Origin: RGIG7213 sp045636245
GTDB lineage: Bacteria > Bacillota > Clostridia > Oscillospirales > CAG-272
Assembly: GCA_045636245.1 (NCBI GenBank)
Contig: JAZTXA010000121.1
Coordinates: forward strand, 1-11,228
Direction: 5' to 3'
Length of the DNA: 11,228 nt
Positions within the stretch are counted from its first letter, which is position 1, and each line of letters begins with the position of its first letter. A program made the translations under genes and the position numbers. Below, one piece after another: positions 5,132 through 11,228 of the stretch. Under the pieces are notes generated by a model. That model did no database searches. It had not been told where the DNA came from and saw only the letters and a program-made list of their open reading frames with translations.

Positions 5132-6548
5132 ATTCTTCTGTAATCTCGGTGTCGTTTTCTACTGTTTCTGCTGTTGATTCCGATTCTTCAGGCAACTTCT
5201 GACCTAAAAGGGAGGGCAACTGCATTCCCGCCATTGCGAATACTTCATCAAGCGGAGGAACGGATTTCATCATACCTGAAATAAAGTTTGCAGTAGATGT
5301 CTTTCCGTCGCCGTTCTGACCGCCGTCCCATACCGTGACCTTATCGATCTTGATATTCTTAACAGCATCGACCTGAACACGCATAAGGTCTTCAAGCTTA
5401 TCTGCAATAAGAAGCTTGAGTGCCGCTTCTGTATCTCCGCCTGCGGATTTTACTATCTCTGCAAAACCTGCCGCCTGCTTTTTGAGTATTTCCTCGGCAC
5501 CTCTTGCCTGTGCTTCCATTTTAGCATAGATAGCATCGGCTTCACCCTGTGCCTTACGGCGGATCTGTTCAGCTTCTGCCTCTGCGGCAAGCTCCATTTC
5601 TCGCTTTTTAGCTTCCGCTTTAACGATGATATCGGCTTCAAGTGTTGCCTGTTCCTTATCACGTCTTGCTTTTTCAGCCGCTTGCTCTGCCGCATAGGAT
5701 TCTTCAAGTGCTTTAGCTGCCTGCGTTTTTTCAGCCGTTGTCGCAATCTTCTGCGCTTCGGCTTCCTTTTCTTTAAGAGCCGCTTCGGACATTGCTATCT
5801 TCATCTTGGCTTCATTTTCACCCTCGATAGCGAGTGAATCAGCCTTGGAGACTTCAATTCTCTGTTCCTTCTTCGCGTTTGCTTCACCGATAGAACCTTC
5901 TCTGTCCTGCTCGGCAACACTGCGCTTTGCATCGTTGATAGCCTTAGCCGCCGCTTCCTTACCAAGAGCCGCGATATATCCCGATTCATCGCTGATGTCG
6001 GTAACGTTTACGTTTATAAGTCTCAAACCGATCTTTTTAAGCTCTGTTTCCACGTTGTCGCTGACTGCCGCCAAGAACTTGTCACGGTTTGTGTTGATTT
6101 CTTCGATATCCATCGTGGCGATAATAAGTCTTAACTGACCGAAGATGATATCCTTTGAAAGCTCCTGAATTTCAGAAAGCTGTAAGCCGAGCAGTCGCTC
6201 CGCCGCGTTTTGCATAACACCGGGCTCTGTTGAAATACCGACGGTAAATCTTGAGGGAACATCGATACGGATGTTCTGCTTGGAAAGCGCATTTTTAAGG
6301 TCGACCTGAATTGAAATGGGAGTCAGATCGAGATATGCGTACGATTGAAATACGGGGATAACAAATTCCGCACCGCCGTGGATACATTTCGCGCTTCTGT
6401 TCGTACCGTCTTTATTCTTACCGATAGAACCGTAAACTACCATTATCTTCTCTGACGGACACTTTCTGTAGCGTGAGCATATCCAGATAATGAACGAAAG
6501 TACGATAAGCACCGCGCCGCAAATTAAAAAGATTACTTCTGTGGACAT
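5130..6548 (-). CDS. floT: Flotillin (FloT/YuaG-type SPFH protein)
   Basis: This 472-residue protein has an N-terminal membrane segment (residues about 5-25, VIFLICGAVLIVLSFIIWICS), an SPFH/band 7 domain (about 27-195, including GGAEFVIPVFQSYAYLDL and NVTDISDESGYIAALG), then a long Ala/Glu/Lys-rich coiled coil from about 197 to 375. The C-terminal segment NIKIDKVTVWDGG resembles the end of the B. subtilis FloT core. Flotillins oligomerise at the cytoplasmic membrane and organise microdomains that affect secretion, signalling and envelope stress. Length is close to that of FloT (about 509) and much longer than FloA. The ATG is preceded by AAAGGAG and lies 19 bases after the NfeD-like gene stop, so the two are cotranscribed, as in the yuaF-yuaG operon. 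The tail from about 440 is acidic (EESESTAETVENDTEITEE). Confidence 0.92.
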   Translation of the reverse strand: MSTEVIFLICGAVLIVLSFIIWICSRYRKCPSEKIMVVYGSIGKNKDGTNRSAKCIHGGAEFVIPVFQSYAYLDLTPISIQVDLKNALSKQNIRIDVPSRFTVGISTEPGVMQNAAERLLGLQLSEIQELSKDIIFGQLRLIIATMDIEEINTNRDKFLAAVSDNVETELKKIGLRLINVNVTDISDESGYIAALGKEAAAKAINDAKRSVAEQDREGSIGEANAKKEQRIEVSKADSLAIEGENEAKMKIAMSEAALKEKEAEAQKIATTAEKTQAAKALEESYAAEQAAEKARRDKEQATLEADIIVKAEAKKREMELAAEAEAEQIRRKAQGEADAIYAKMEAQARGAEEILKKQAAGFAEIVKSAGGDTEAALKLLIADKLEDLMRVQVDAVKNIKIDKVTVWDGGQNGDGKTSTANFISGMMKSVPPLDEVFAMAGMQLPSLLGQKLPEESESTAETVENDTEITEE

Positions 6549-6567
6549 AATTTTTCTCCTTTAAATT

Positions 6568-7185
6568 TTATTTACGTTTAACGACAAGGTTTGTCTGACC
6601 GCTTGTTCCGACCACGATTATCTCACAGCCGGTCGGTATGGACTCACTCTCATCGGTAACTGCGTTTCTTTCAACATACGATCCTTGAAGCATAATATGT
6701 ACCTTTCCCTCGCCCTTTCGTGACGGCGGAATTGTAAGGTGTACTCTGCCCGCAGACCCCAATGCATTACGGTTGTCTGCCGTTCCGTCGCTTTTCAGCT
6801 TCATAACTGCCTTGAATAAATATGCGATAAGCACCATCATTGCCGCGCCGCTTAAAAATGCAACGGGGATTGTTATGGCAAGATGGATATTTGCGGACTG
6901 CATAACAACACCTACCCAACCGAATACAACAAAAAATGCTATTATTCCGCGCAGAGTGAATATATGTAACAGCTCAGCGCCCGAAGCGTCGTCAATATCG
7001 CCCGATTCGCCGAACAGCCCATCGCCAGACTCCATGTCGGGGGTATCAATATCGATGTCAGCATCGTTATCAAAGCCTAAAAACAAGAGCACGGTCTGAA
7101 CTATAAGCACCAGCGTTGACGGTATTGCAATGCAGTAAAATATTTGCGAGGATAGATTCAATGCGTTCCACCAATCTGTGAACAT
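6568..7185 (-). CDS. NfeD/YuaF-like membrane protein
   Basis: This 205-residue protein has three predicted membrane segments (residues 14-38, 74-96 and 101-127). An unusually acidic extramembrane linker lies between the first two (39-71, FDNDADIDIDTPDMESGDG and onward). The C-terminal domain (about 138-205) is a small beta-rich module with ALGSAGRVHLTIPPSRKGEGKVHI and TGCEIIVVGTSGQTNLVVKRK, which fits the OB-fold NfeD domain. In B. subtilis the membrane NfeD protein YuaF is encoded with FloT and associates with flotillin microdomains. The gene order here is the same, so it is probably the flotillin partner. AAAGGA lies just upstream of the ATG. The gap to the DUF1836 gene is only 42 bases without a terminator, so all three genes are likely one transcript. 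Confidence 0.85.
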   Translation of the reverse strand: MFTDWWNALNLSSQIFYCIAIPSTLVLIVQTVLLFLGFDNDADIDIDTPDMESGDGLFGESGDIDDASGAELLHIFTLRGIIAFFVVFGWVGVVMQSANIHLAITIPVAFLSGAAMMVLIAYLFKAVMKLKSDGTADNRNALGSAGRVHLTIPPSRKGEGKVHIMLQGSYVERNAVTDESESIPTGCEIIVVGTSGQTNLVVKRK

Positions 7186-7227
7186 ATCATTTTTCCTTTC
7201 TTGAACAGATATAAATACGGTAATTTT

Positions 7228-7779
7228 TTAAAATACGGAAGAAAGTATCTCACGTGCGGTATCCCTCAACTTCGATGATGTGTGGGCGTAGAACATAACG
7301 AGCAGAATTTTTATAAGCCTCCGTCGGTCGCCCGAACTTTTTTCTTCGAAATCATCCGTTGCCAGCTCCGCTTTTTGCATGATATCATCTTTGTTACACA
7401 CTGTGATATCAGTTTCTGCGATCATATTCACATATCTGTGATACAACTCCTCGTCGCCTATGAGGTCGTCGCTTTTGTCATCGGGCTCACCCGCTATAAC
7501 ATCGATCAGATTGCATATCAATTCAAGCTGAAGACTGTCCCTTAGCATGTTTATTATCAAGATTCTTGCAAGCTGTTGGCTTGAATAGAGCTTTTTGACA
7601 GGGGAAGATAAAAATTTGCGCTTCACCCAATTTTGAATAACGTGAGGCTCCAGCCCCGTCATATTTGAAACTTGCGACATCGTGATACCGCCTGCGGCAA
7701 AAATACCTTCAAACAATATTTTTGAACTGTTTTTATGAATACAACTTGTTTCAATCGTTGTTCCGGGATATGTTGCCAC
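7228..7779 (-). CDS. DUF1836 domain putative transcriptional regulator
   Basis: This 183-residue protein carries a MerR-like helix-turn-helix region: GGITMSQVSNMTGLEPHVIQNWVKRKFLSSPVKKLYSSQQLARILIINMLRDSLQLELICNLI (about residues 30-93) is the DUF1836 pattern, with a DNA-reading helix around TGLEPHVIQNWVKR and a wing at VKKLYSSQQ. The remaining 90 residues are mostly helical and may serve dimerisation or ligand sensing. The start is GTG at 7777-7779, chosen because a near-perfect ribosome site GGAGGTGAT (complement of 7783-7791) lies just upstream. It is the first gene of the operon with the NfeD-like and flotillin genes, so it may regulate them and itself. Two palindromes in its promoter are candidate operators. 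Target and ligand are unknown. Confidence 0.85.
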   Translation of the reverse strand: MATYPGTTIETSCIHKNSSKILFEGIFAAGGITMSQVSNMTGLEPHVIQNWVKRKFLSSPVKKLYSSQQLARILIINMLRDSLQLELICNLIDVIAGEPDDKSDDLIGDEELYHRYVNMIAETDITVCNKDDIMQKAELATDDFEEKSSGDRRRLIKILLVMFYAHTSSKLRDTAREILSSVF

Positions 7780-7782
7780 GTT

Positions 7783-7791
7783 ATCACCTCC
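7783..7791 (-). promoter_or_regulatory. Strong Shine-Dalgarno site that fixes the GTG start of the DUF1836 gene
   Basis: The minus strand reads GGAGGTGAT, nearly complementary to the 16S rRNA 3' end, with GGAGG placed seven bases before GTG. No ATG in frame is comparably placed. Confidence 0.8.
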
Positions 7792-7810
7792 GTCCTCTGT
7801 TCTTGTACAT

Positions 7811-7839
7811 ATTATACCACATGGTCACGTGATTGTCAA
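7811..7839 (-). promoter_or_regulatory. Consensus promoter of the DUF1836-NfeD-flotillin operon
   Basis: On the minus strand TTGACA (complement of 7834-7839) and TATAAT (complement of 7811-7816) are both perfect, with a 17-base spacer and a TGG extended -10. It faces away from the divergent promoter at 7876-7904, with 36 bases between the two -35 boxes. Confidence 0.9.
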
Positions 7840-7853
7840 GTAGGTTCATATGA
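7825..7853. promoter_or_regulatory. Paired 8-base palindromes, candidate operator
   Basis: TCACGTGA (7825-7832) lies in the spacer of the DUF1836 promoter and TCATATGA (7846-7853) lies just upstream of its -35 box. Their centres are 21 bases apart, two helical turns, so a dimeric regulator could occupy both on one DNA face. Both are preceded by GGT or GGTT and followed by TT. The binding protein is unknown; self-regulation by the DUF1836 protein is an inference. Confidence 0.5.
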
Positions 7854-7875
7854 TTTTTTTTAAAATATTGCCGAC

Positions 7876-7904
7876 TTGAAAAACTCTTTACGGTGTGGTA
7901 TAAT
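7876..7904 (+). promoter_or_regulatory. Promoter of the pyrophosphatase-deaminase operon
   Basis: TTGAAA (7876-7881) and a perfect TATAAT (7899-7904) with a 17-base spacer and TGG extended -10. It is divergent from the flotillin operon promoter. The -10 surroundings (GTGTGGTATAAT) closely match those of the opposite promoter (ATGTGGTATAAT). Confidence 0.88.
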
Positions 7905-7942
7905 AACAATAATGCAGAATTGTTCGTTAAGGAGCTGAAAAA

Positions 7943-8266
7943 ATGCGCAAAACGGTTACGGTGGCTATTGACAGACCTCTCGGATCTCACCATCCCGAAT
8001 ATCCCGATCTTTACTATCCCGTAAATTACGGATATATAAAAGGAACAACGGCACCCGACGGGGAAGAGCAGGATGTGTACATTCTCGGCGTTGATGAACC
8101 GCTTGAAGAATTTGTCGGGGAAATAATCGCAGTTATTCACCGCGAGGATGACATCGAGGATAAATGGGTGGCAGTACCAAAAGGTACTTCATTGACGGCA
8201 GAGGAAATTAATGAACAAATATATTTTCAGGAAAAATATTTTAAAACGACTGTAACTTTATTGTAA
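7943..8266 (+). CDS. Short inorganic pyrophosphatase-like protein (family I fold)
   Basis: This 107-residue protein resembles the core of family I soluble pyrophosphatases, which hydrolyse pyrophosphate to phosphate. YYPVNYGYI (residues 24-32) matches the substrate-binding FYPxNYGYI segment. DGEEQD (39-44) matches the metal-binding DGDPxD loop with Glu in place of the middle Asp. DDIEDKWVAVP (69-79) matches the second Asp-Asp-Lys cluster, and FQEKYFK near the C-terminus matches the FFExYK helix. The usual enzyme is about 175 residues. Here the N-terminal strands carrying the early Glu, Lys and Glu active-site residues are replaced by MRKTVTVAIDRPLGSHHPEYP, so activity on pyrophosphate is uncertain. 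The start has AAGGAG at 7929-7934, eight bases upstream. The stop is 11 bases before the deaminase gene, forming an operon. Confidence 0.8.
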   Translation: MRKTVTVAIDRPLGSHHPEYPDLYYPVNYGYIKGTTAPDGEEQDVYILGVDEPLEEFVGEIIAVIHREDDIEDKWVAVPKGTSLTAEEINEQIYFQEKYFKTTVTLL

Positions 8267-8277
8267 GGTGAAATAAT

Positions 8278-8688
8278 ATGAAAAAATATGCGTTAAACGA
8301 AACTGACAGAGAACTTATAATGACGGCACTTGACGTGCTTAAGGAAAATTTTGACGATGGGGTATATAACCACACCGTCGGCTGTGCGCTGCTTTGCAAA
8401 AACGGCAATGTTTATAAAGGTGTTAACTGTGACGGTATTCACGGCTCGTGCGCTGAATATATCACGATTGGAATCGCAATATCTGCCGGTGAGCGTGAAT
8501 TTGACACAATCGTTGCAATTCACGACAAACAGCCTGACTATGTCATTTCTCCATGCGGAAACTGCCGACAAATGCTTTTTGATTACTGTCCTGATATAAA
8601 GGTGATAATACGGGATGATAACGGTGAACTTGTAAAGGTGACGTGCCGTGATCTTCTGCCGTTTGCATGGCGCCCCGTTATGTGTTGA
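8278..8688 (+). CDS. Blasticidin-S/cytidine deaminase-like protein
   Basis: This 136-residue protein is a zinc-dependent deaminase of the CDA superfamily. HGSCAE (residues 55-60) supplies the zinc ligand Cys58 and catalytic Glu60, and SPCGNCRQ (91-98) supplies Cys93 and Cys96. The length fits a tetrameric CDA. The segment from YITIGIAISAGEREFDTIVAI through PCGNCRQMLFDYCPDIKVI to NGELVKVTCRDLLPF resembles blasticidin-S deaminase of Bacillus cereus more than housekeeping cytidine deaminase, which would have a clear NxENxxYG segment before CAE. The substrate may therefore be a nucleoside antibiotic or a modified cytidine; this is inference. AAGGTGA precedes the ATG. No convincing terminator follows before the OPT promoter. 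Confidence 0.82.
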   Translation: MKKYALNETDRELIMTALDVLKENFDDGVYNHTVGCALLCKNGNVYKGVNCDGIHGSCAEYITIGIAISAGEREFDTIVAIHDKQPDYVISPCGNCRQMLFDYCPDIKVIIRDDNGELVKVTCRDLLPFAWRPVMC

Positions 8689-8778
8689 CGGTGTATCATT
8701 GTCTTTTGAATTCGTTCTGTGTGCACGATATTTTGTGCAAGTCATTTTTAACATTTCGTAACAAATCCATATCGCCTA

Positions 8779-8807
8779 TTGAAATAAAGGGTGTATTTTG
8801 CTATAAT
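8779..8807 (+). promoter_or_regulatory. Promoter of the OPT transporter operon
   Basis: TTGAAA (8779-8784) and a perfect TATAAT (8802-8807) with a 17-base spacer and TGC extended -10. Transcription would start near 8814, 27 bases before the preferred ATG. Confidence 0.87.
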
Positions 8808-8840
8808 AAACCGAATAAAATAATATAAATGGAGAACTCT

Positions 8841-10748
8841 ATGAAAGATCAAAAGGAATTTAAACCGTATATCCCTGCGGAAAAGATCACACCTGAGTTT
8901 ACCGTTACATCTATCGTGATGGGTATTTTGCTTGCTATCATATTCGGTGCAGCAAATGCTTATCTCGGTCTTCGTGTCGGTATGACGGTGTCGGCATCAA
9001 TTCCCGCGGCGGTTATCGCAATGGGCGTTATCCGTGTGATAATGCGCAAAAACTCTATTCTTGAAAGTAATATCGTACAAACTGTCGGTTCGGCAGGTGA
9101 GTCTGTTGCCGCAGGTGCGATATTCACGCTTCCCGCTTTGTTCTTGTGGGCATCTGAGGGCGTGATGGAAAAGCCCGGTATCATTGAAATAACACTCATC
9201 GCACTTATAGGCGGTCTTTTGGGTGTGTTCTTTATGATACCGCTGAGAAATGCTCTTATTGTCAAGGAGCACGGTGTGCTTCCGTATCCCGAAGGAACGG
9301 CATGTGCCGAGGTTCTTCTCGCAGGCGAAGAAGGCGGTGCCAACGCTTCCACAGTCTTTGCAGGTATGGGTATTGCGGCGGCATTCAAGTTCATCATTGA
9401 CGGACTTAAGTTTTGTGCAGGTGAAATAACATTTGCACTTAAAGGCTTTGCAGGTGCTGTCGGTACACAGATATATCCCGCTGTAATGAGTGTCGGATAT
9501 ATATGCGGTCCCAAGATATCAGCATATATGCTGTCGGGCGGTATACTCAGCTGGCTTGTAATTATCCCCATGATCGTTATGTTCGGTGAAAGCATTGTTA
9601 TCTATCCCGGTACACAGACGGTTGGCGAAATATTTGCCGCAGACGGTGCCTCGGGTATCTGGATCACTTATGTGCGCTACATCGGTGCGGGCGCATTGGC
9701 TGCAGGCGGTATCATCAGCCTTATCAAATCGCTTCCTATCATTGTTTCCACATTTGCGGGCGCGATGAAATCAATGAAAAACAGCGGTGCGTCAGCTGGC
9801 ACATTGAGAACTGAAAAGGATATCAGCATAAAGGTAGTGCTTATCGCGGTTGTTATACTTGCACTTGTTATGTGGCTCGTTCCCGCAGTTCCCGTGTCAC
9901 CGCTCGGTGCTATTATCGTTGTTGTTATCGGCTTCTTCTTTGCAACGGTTTCTTCCCGTATGGTAGGACTTGTGGGAAGCAGTAACAACCCCGTTTCGGG
10001 TATGGCTATCGCAACGCTTCTTATCGCTACCATCGTTCTTAAAATGACAGGTATGGTAGGTGCTGCCGGTATGTGCAGTGCTATTGCAATCGGCTCTATC
10101 ATCTGTATCGTTGCGGCAATATCGGGCGATACGTCACAAGACCTTAAAACAGGTTACCTTCTCGGCGCAACACCTAAAAAACAGCAGATAGGTGAAGTCA
10201 TCGGTGTTATTGCTTCAGCTCTTGCTATCGGCGGTACGCTTTACTTGCTCGACAGCGCATGGGGCTTCGGCACAGATGAGCTTGCCGCACCTCAGGCAAC
10301 TCTTATGAAGATGATCGTTGAGGGCGTTATGGAAGGAAATCTCCCATGGGGACTTGTATTCATCGGTGCATTTATCGGTATTGCGGTTGAAGTTGTCGGT
10401 ATCCCCGTGCTTCCTTTCGCAATAGGCGTATATCTGCCGATACACCTTTCCGTTTGCATTATGGCAGGCGGTGTTGTAAGACTTGTATTTGACAAGATGA
10501 AGAAGGACGAAGAAAAGAAAAACGCTATCATAAGCGACGGTGTACTTTTCTGTTCCGGTATGATCGCAGGCGAAGGTCTTGTAGGTATTTTTCTTGCAGT
10601 GCTTGCAATAACAGGTATTGACAAAGTCCTCGATATTTCGGGTTATCTCGGATTTTCCGAACCCATTGGAAACATCGTAAGTCTTGTTGTATTCGCTCTT
10701 GTCATTCTCAGCGTTCTGAAGTTTTCACTTCTTAAAAAACGTAAATAA
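8841..10748 (+). CDS. OPT family oligopeptide/metal-chelate transporter
   Basis: This protein of about 635 residues is an integral membrane transporter with many hydrophobic segments, in line with the roughly 16 helices of the OPT/YSL family. Members import oligopeptides or metal-peptide chelates with protons. Family motifs include AANAYLGLRVGMTVSASIPAAVI (37-59), PYPEGTACAEVL (148-159), SSNNPVSGMAIATLL (from 380) and GDTSQDLKTGYLLGATPKKQQ. Length is typical of bacterial members. GGAGAA at 8831-8836 is the ribosome site, so the ATG at 8841 is preferred; an in-frame ATG at 8829 overlaps that site and would only add MENS. The stop overlaps the start of the PqqD-like gene by one base (TAATG), which points to coupled translation and a joint role. 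The substrate cannot be read from the sequence. Confidence 0.92.
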   Translation: MKDQKEFKPYIPAEKITPEFTVTSIVMGILLAIIFGAANAYLGLRVGMTVSASIPAAVIAMGVIRVIMRKNSILESNIVQTVGSAGESVAAGAIFTLPALFLWASEGVMEKPGIIEITLIALIGGLLGVFFMIPLRNALIVKEHGVLPYPEGTACAEVLLAGEEGGANASTVFAGMGIAAAFKFIIDGLKFCAGEITFALKGFAGAVGTQIYPAVMSVGYICGPKISAYMLSGGILSWLVIIPMIVMFGESIVIYPGTQTVGEIFAADGASGIWITYVRYIGAGALAAGGIISLIKSLPIIVSTFAGAMKSMKNSGASAGTLRTEKDISIKVVLIAVVILALVMWLVPAVPVSPLGAIIVVVIGFFFATVSSRMVGLVGSSNNPVSGMAIATLLIATIVLKMTGMVGAAGMCSAIAIGSIICIVAAISGDTSQDLKTGYLLGATPKKQQIGEVIGVIASALAIGGTLYLLDSAWGFGTDELAAPQATLMKMIVEGVMEGNLPWGLVFIGAFIGIAVEVVGIPVLPFAIGVYLPIHLSVCIMAGGVVRLVFDKMKKDEEKKNAIISDGVLFCSGMIAGEGLVGIFLAVLAITGIDKVLDISGYLGFSEPIGNIVSLVVFALVILSVLKFSLLKKRK

Positions 10749-11107
10749 TGAAGAAAAATAAACAAGAGGAAAATTATCTTGACAGAATACCCAAAAGGAA
10801 AACGGGTATTGACTGGACGGAAAAAGACGGTATTGTAACGCTCAATATAGAAAATAAGGGTGTGTTTAATAAAATAGCGCAAAAGCTTTTCAAAAAGCCG
10901 AAAATAAGCTATATACACCTTGATGAATTCGGAAGCTTTGTGTGGAAGATCAGCGACGGTGCCGCAGACATAACAGCCCTCGGGGAACATGTCAAGGAAA
11001 AATTCGGTGAAAAAGCCGAACCGCTTTATCCCCGACTTGCAAAGTATTTTCAGATCCTCGACAGCTACGGCTTTGTAGAGTGGGCAAATACCGAAAACAA
11101 AAAGTAA
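10748..11107 (+). CDS. PqqD-like (RRE fold) small protein coupled to the OPT transporter
   Basis: This 119-residue cytoplasmic protein has a Lys-rich N-terminus, then a PqqD-type winged-helix module at about 53-112: ISYIHLDEFGSFVWKISDGAADITALGEHVKEKFGEKAEPLYPRLAKYFQILDSYGFVEW. This matches the PqqD pattern of a LNExGxxIWxLLDG-like turn, a helix with an acidic/basic face and a final GFI/V element. PqqD and related RiPP recognition elements bind a peptide leader and present it to a radical SAM enzyme. No precursor peptide or maturase is seen here, so this copy may instead bind a peptide handled by the transporter; that is inference. Its ATG overlaps the OPT stop by one base and there is no separate ribosome site, so it depends on OPT translation. 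Confidence 0.85.
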   Translation: MKKNKQEENYLDRIPKRKTGIDWTEKDGIVTLNIENKGVFNKIAQKLFKKPKISYIHLDEFGSFVWKISDGAADITALGEHVKEKFGEKAEPLYPRLAKYFQILDSYGFVEWANTENKK

Positions 11108-11150
11108 AAATAACAGCCGATTCAATTAATTTGAGTCGGCTGTGTTTCTG
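11099..11150. terminator. Bidirectional terminator after the OPT-PqqD operon
   Basis: ACAGCCGATTCAA (11113-11125) pairs with TTGAGTCGGCTGT (11131-11143), one G-T wobble included, over the loop TTAAT. On the plus strand the tail is weak (GTTTCTGG). On the minus strand the stem is followed by TATTTTTACTTTTTG, a much better T-rich tail, so it probably also ends a convergent minus-strand gene. Confidence 0.8.
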
Positions 11151-11165
11151 GAATTAACCTTTGGA

Positions 11166-11228
11166 TTATTTTAAGTGATATATAAAATAAGCGCCCTGCC
11201 CGTCCCCCCACAGTTCGCAGGGAAAACG
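11166..11228 (-). CDS. C-terminal fragment of an unidentified convergent gene
   Basis: On the minus strand an open frame enters from the right edge and ends with TAA at 11166-11168, giving 20 visible residues, RFPCELWGDGQGAYFIYHLK. The stop lies 23 bases before a stem-loop whose T-rich tail is on this strand, as expected for a real gene end. The fragment is too short for family assignment. Confidence 0.4.
   Translation of the reverse strand, partial: RFPCELWGDGQGAYFIYHLK

Noticed and set aside
5806..6138. Plus-strand open frame opposite the flotillin coiled coil
   Set aside because: It is a shadow of the repetitive Ala/Glu/Lys codons of the flotillin gene, which has clear homology on the minus strand.
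8722..8750. Possible terminator after the deaminase gene (TGCAC/GTGCA with an 8-base loop)
   Set aside because: The stem is only five base pairs and the T-run is short and distant, so it is too weak to annotate.
10192..10198. GTGAAGT word inside the OPT gene
   Set aside because: A single 7-base match is expected by chance about once in a window this size on both strands, and no palindromes flank it.

Overview
The window looks like chromosomal DNA of a Gram-positive anaerobe of the Clostridia, most likely an Oscillospirales/Ruminococcaceae-type gut bacterium. This is an inference from gene content (IreB, DUF1836 regulator, CimA, YuaF/FloT-type pair, OPT transporter with a PqqD-like partner), strong Shine-Dalgarno sites, sigma-A type promoters with 17-base spacers, and moderate GC. 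No rRNA, integrase, transposase, reverse transcriptase or CRISPR array is visible.

Layout. (1) 1-3568, plus strand: a tightly packed run of hemW (5' truncated by the window edge), a secreted lipoprotein with a probable beta-sandwich domain, and cimA for threonine-independent isoleucine synthesis. (2) 3578-4101: ireB on its own consensus promoter, then a tRNA-Arg(ACG) gene whose promoter -35 box sits in the loop of a long AT-rich palindrome, closed by a clear terminator. (3) 4102-5131: the most unusual part. A ~175-base array holds seven small hairpins, each with a different stem, separated by a conserved GTGAAGT word. The word flips orientation at the centre of the array. The array is followed directly by a promoter and two overlapping genes: a four-helix-bundle protein of the 23S rRNA intervening-sequence (S23) family and a 138-residue protein I do not recognise. 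A perfect bidirectional terminator closes the block. (4) 5130-7839, minus strand: an operon, in transcription order, of a DUF1836 regulator, an NfeD/YuaF-like membrane protein and a FloT-type flotillin; the flotillin and NfeD partners build membrane microdomains. Its promoter carries two 8-base palindromes 21 bases apart. (5) 7876-8688, plus strand, divergent: a short inorganic-pyrophosphatase-like protein and a blasticidin-S/cytidine deaminase-like enzyme. (6) 8779-11143, plus strand: a ~635-residue OPT family transporter coupled by a TAATG overlap to a PqqD-like protein, ending at a two-way terminator. A likely C-terminal fragment of a convergent minus-strand gene enters from the right edge.

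The candidate undescribed system is region 3: a palindromic hairpin array plus an S23-type four-helix-bundle gene plus an unknown partner gene. The array structure is read directly from the sequence. Its function, and whether it is mobile, are inference.
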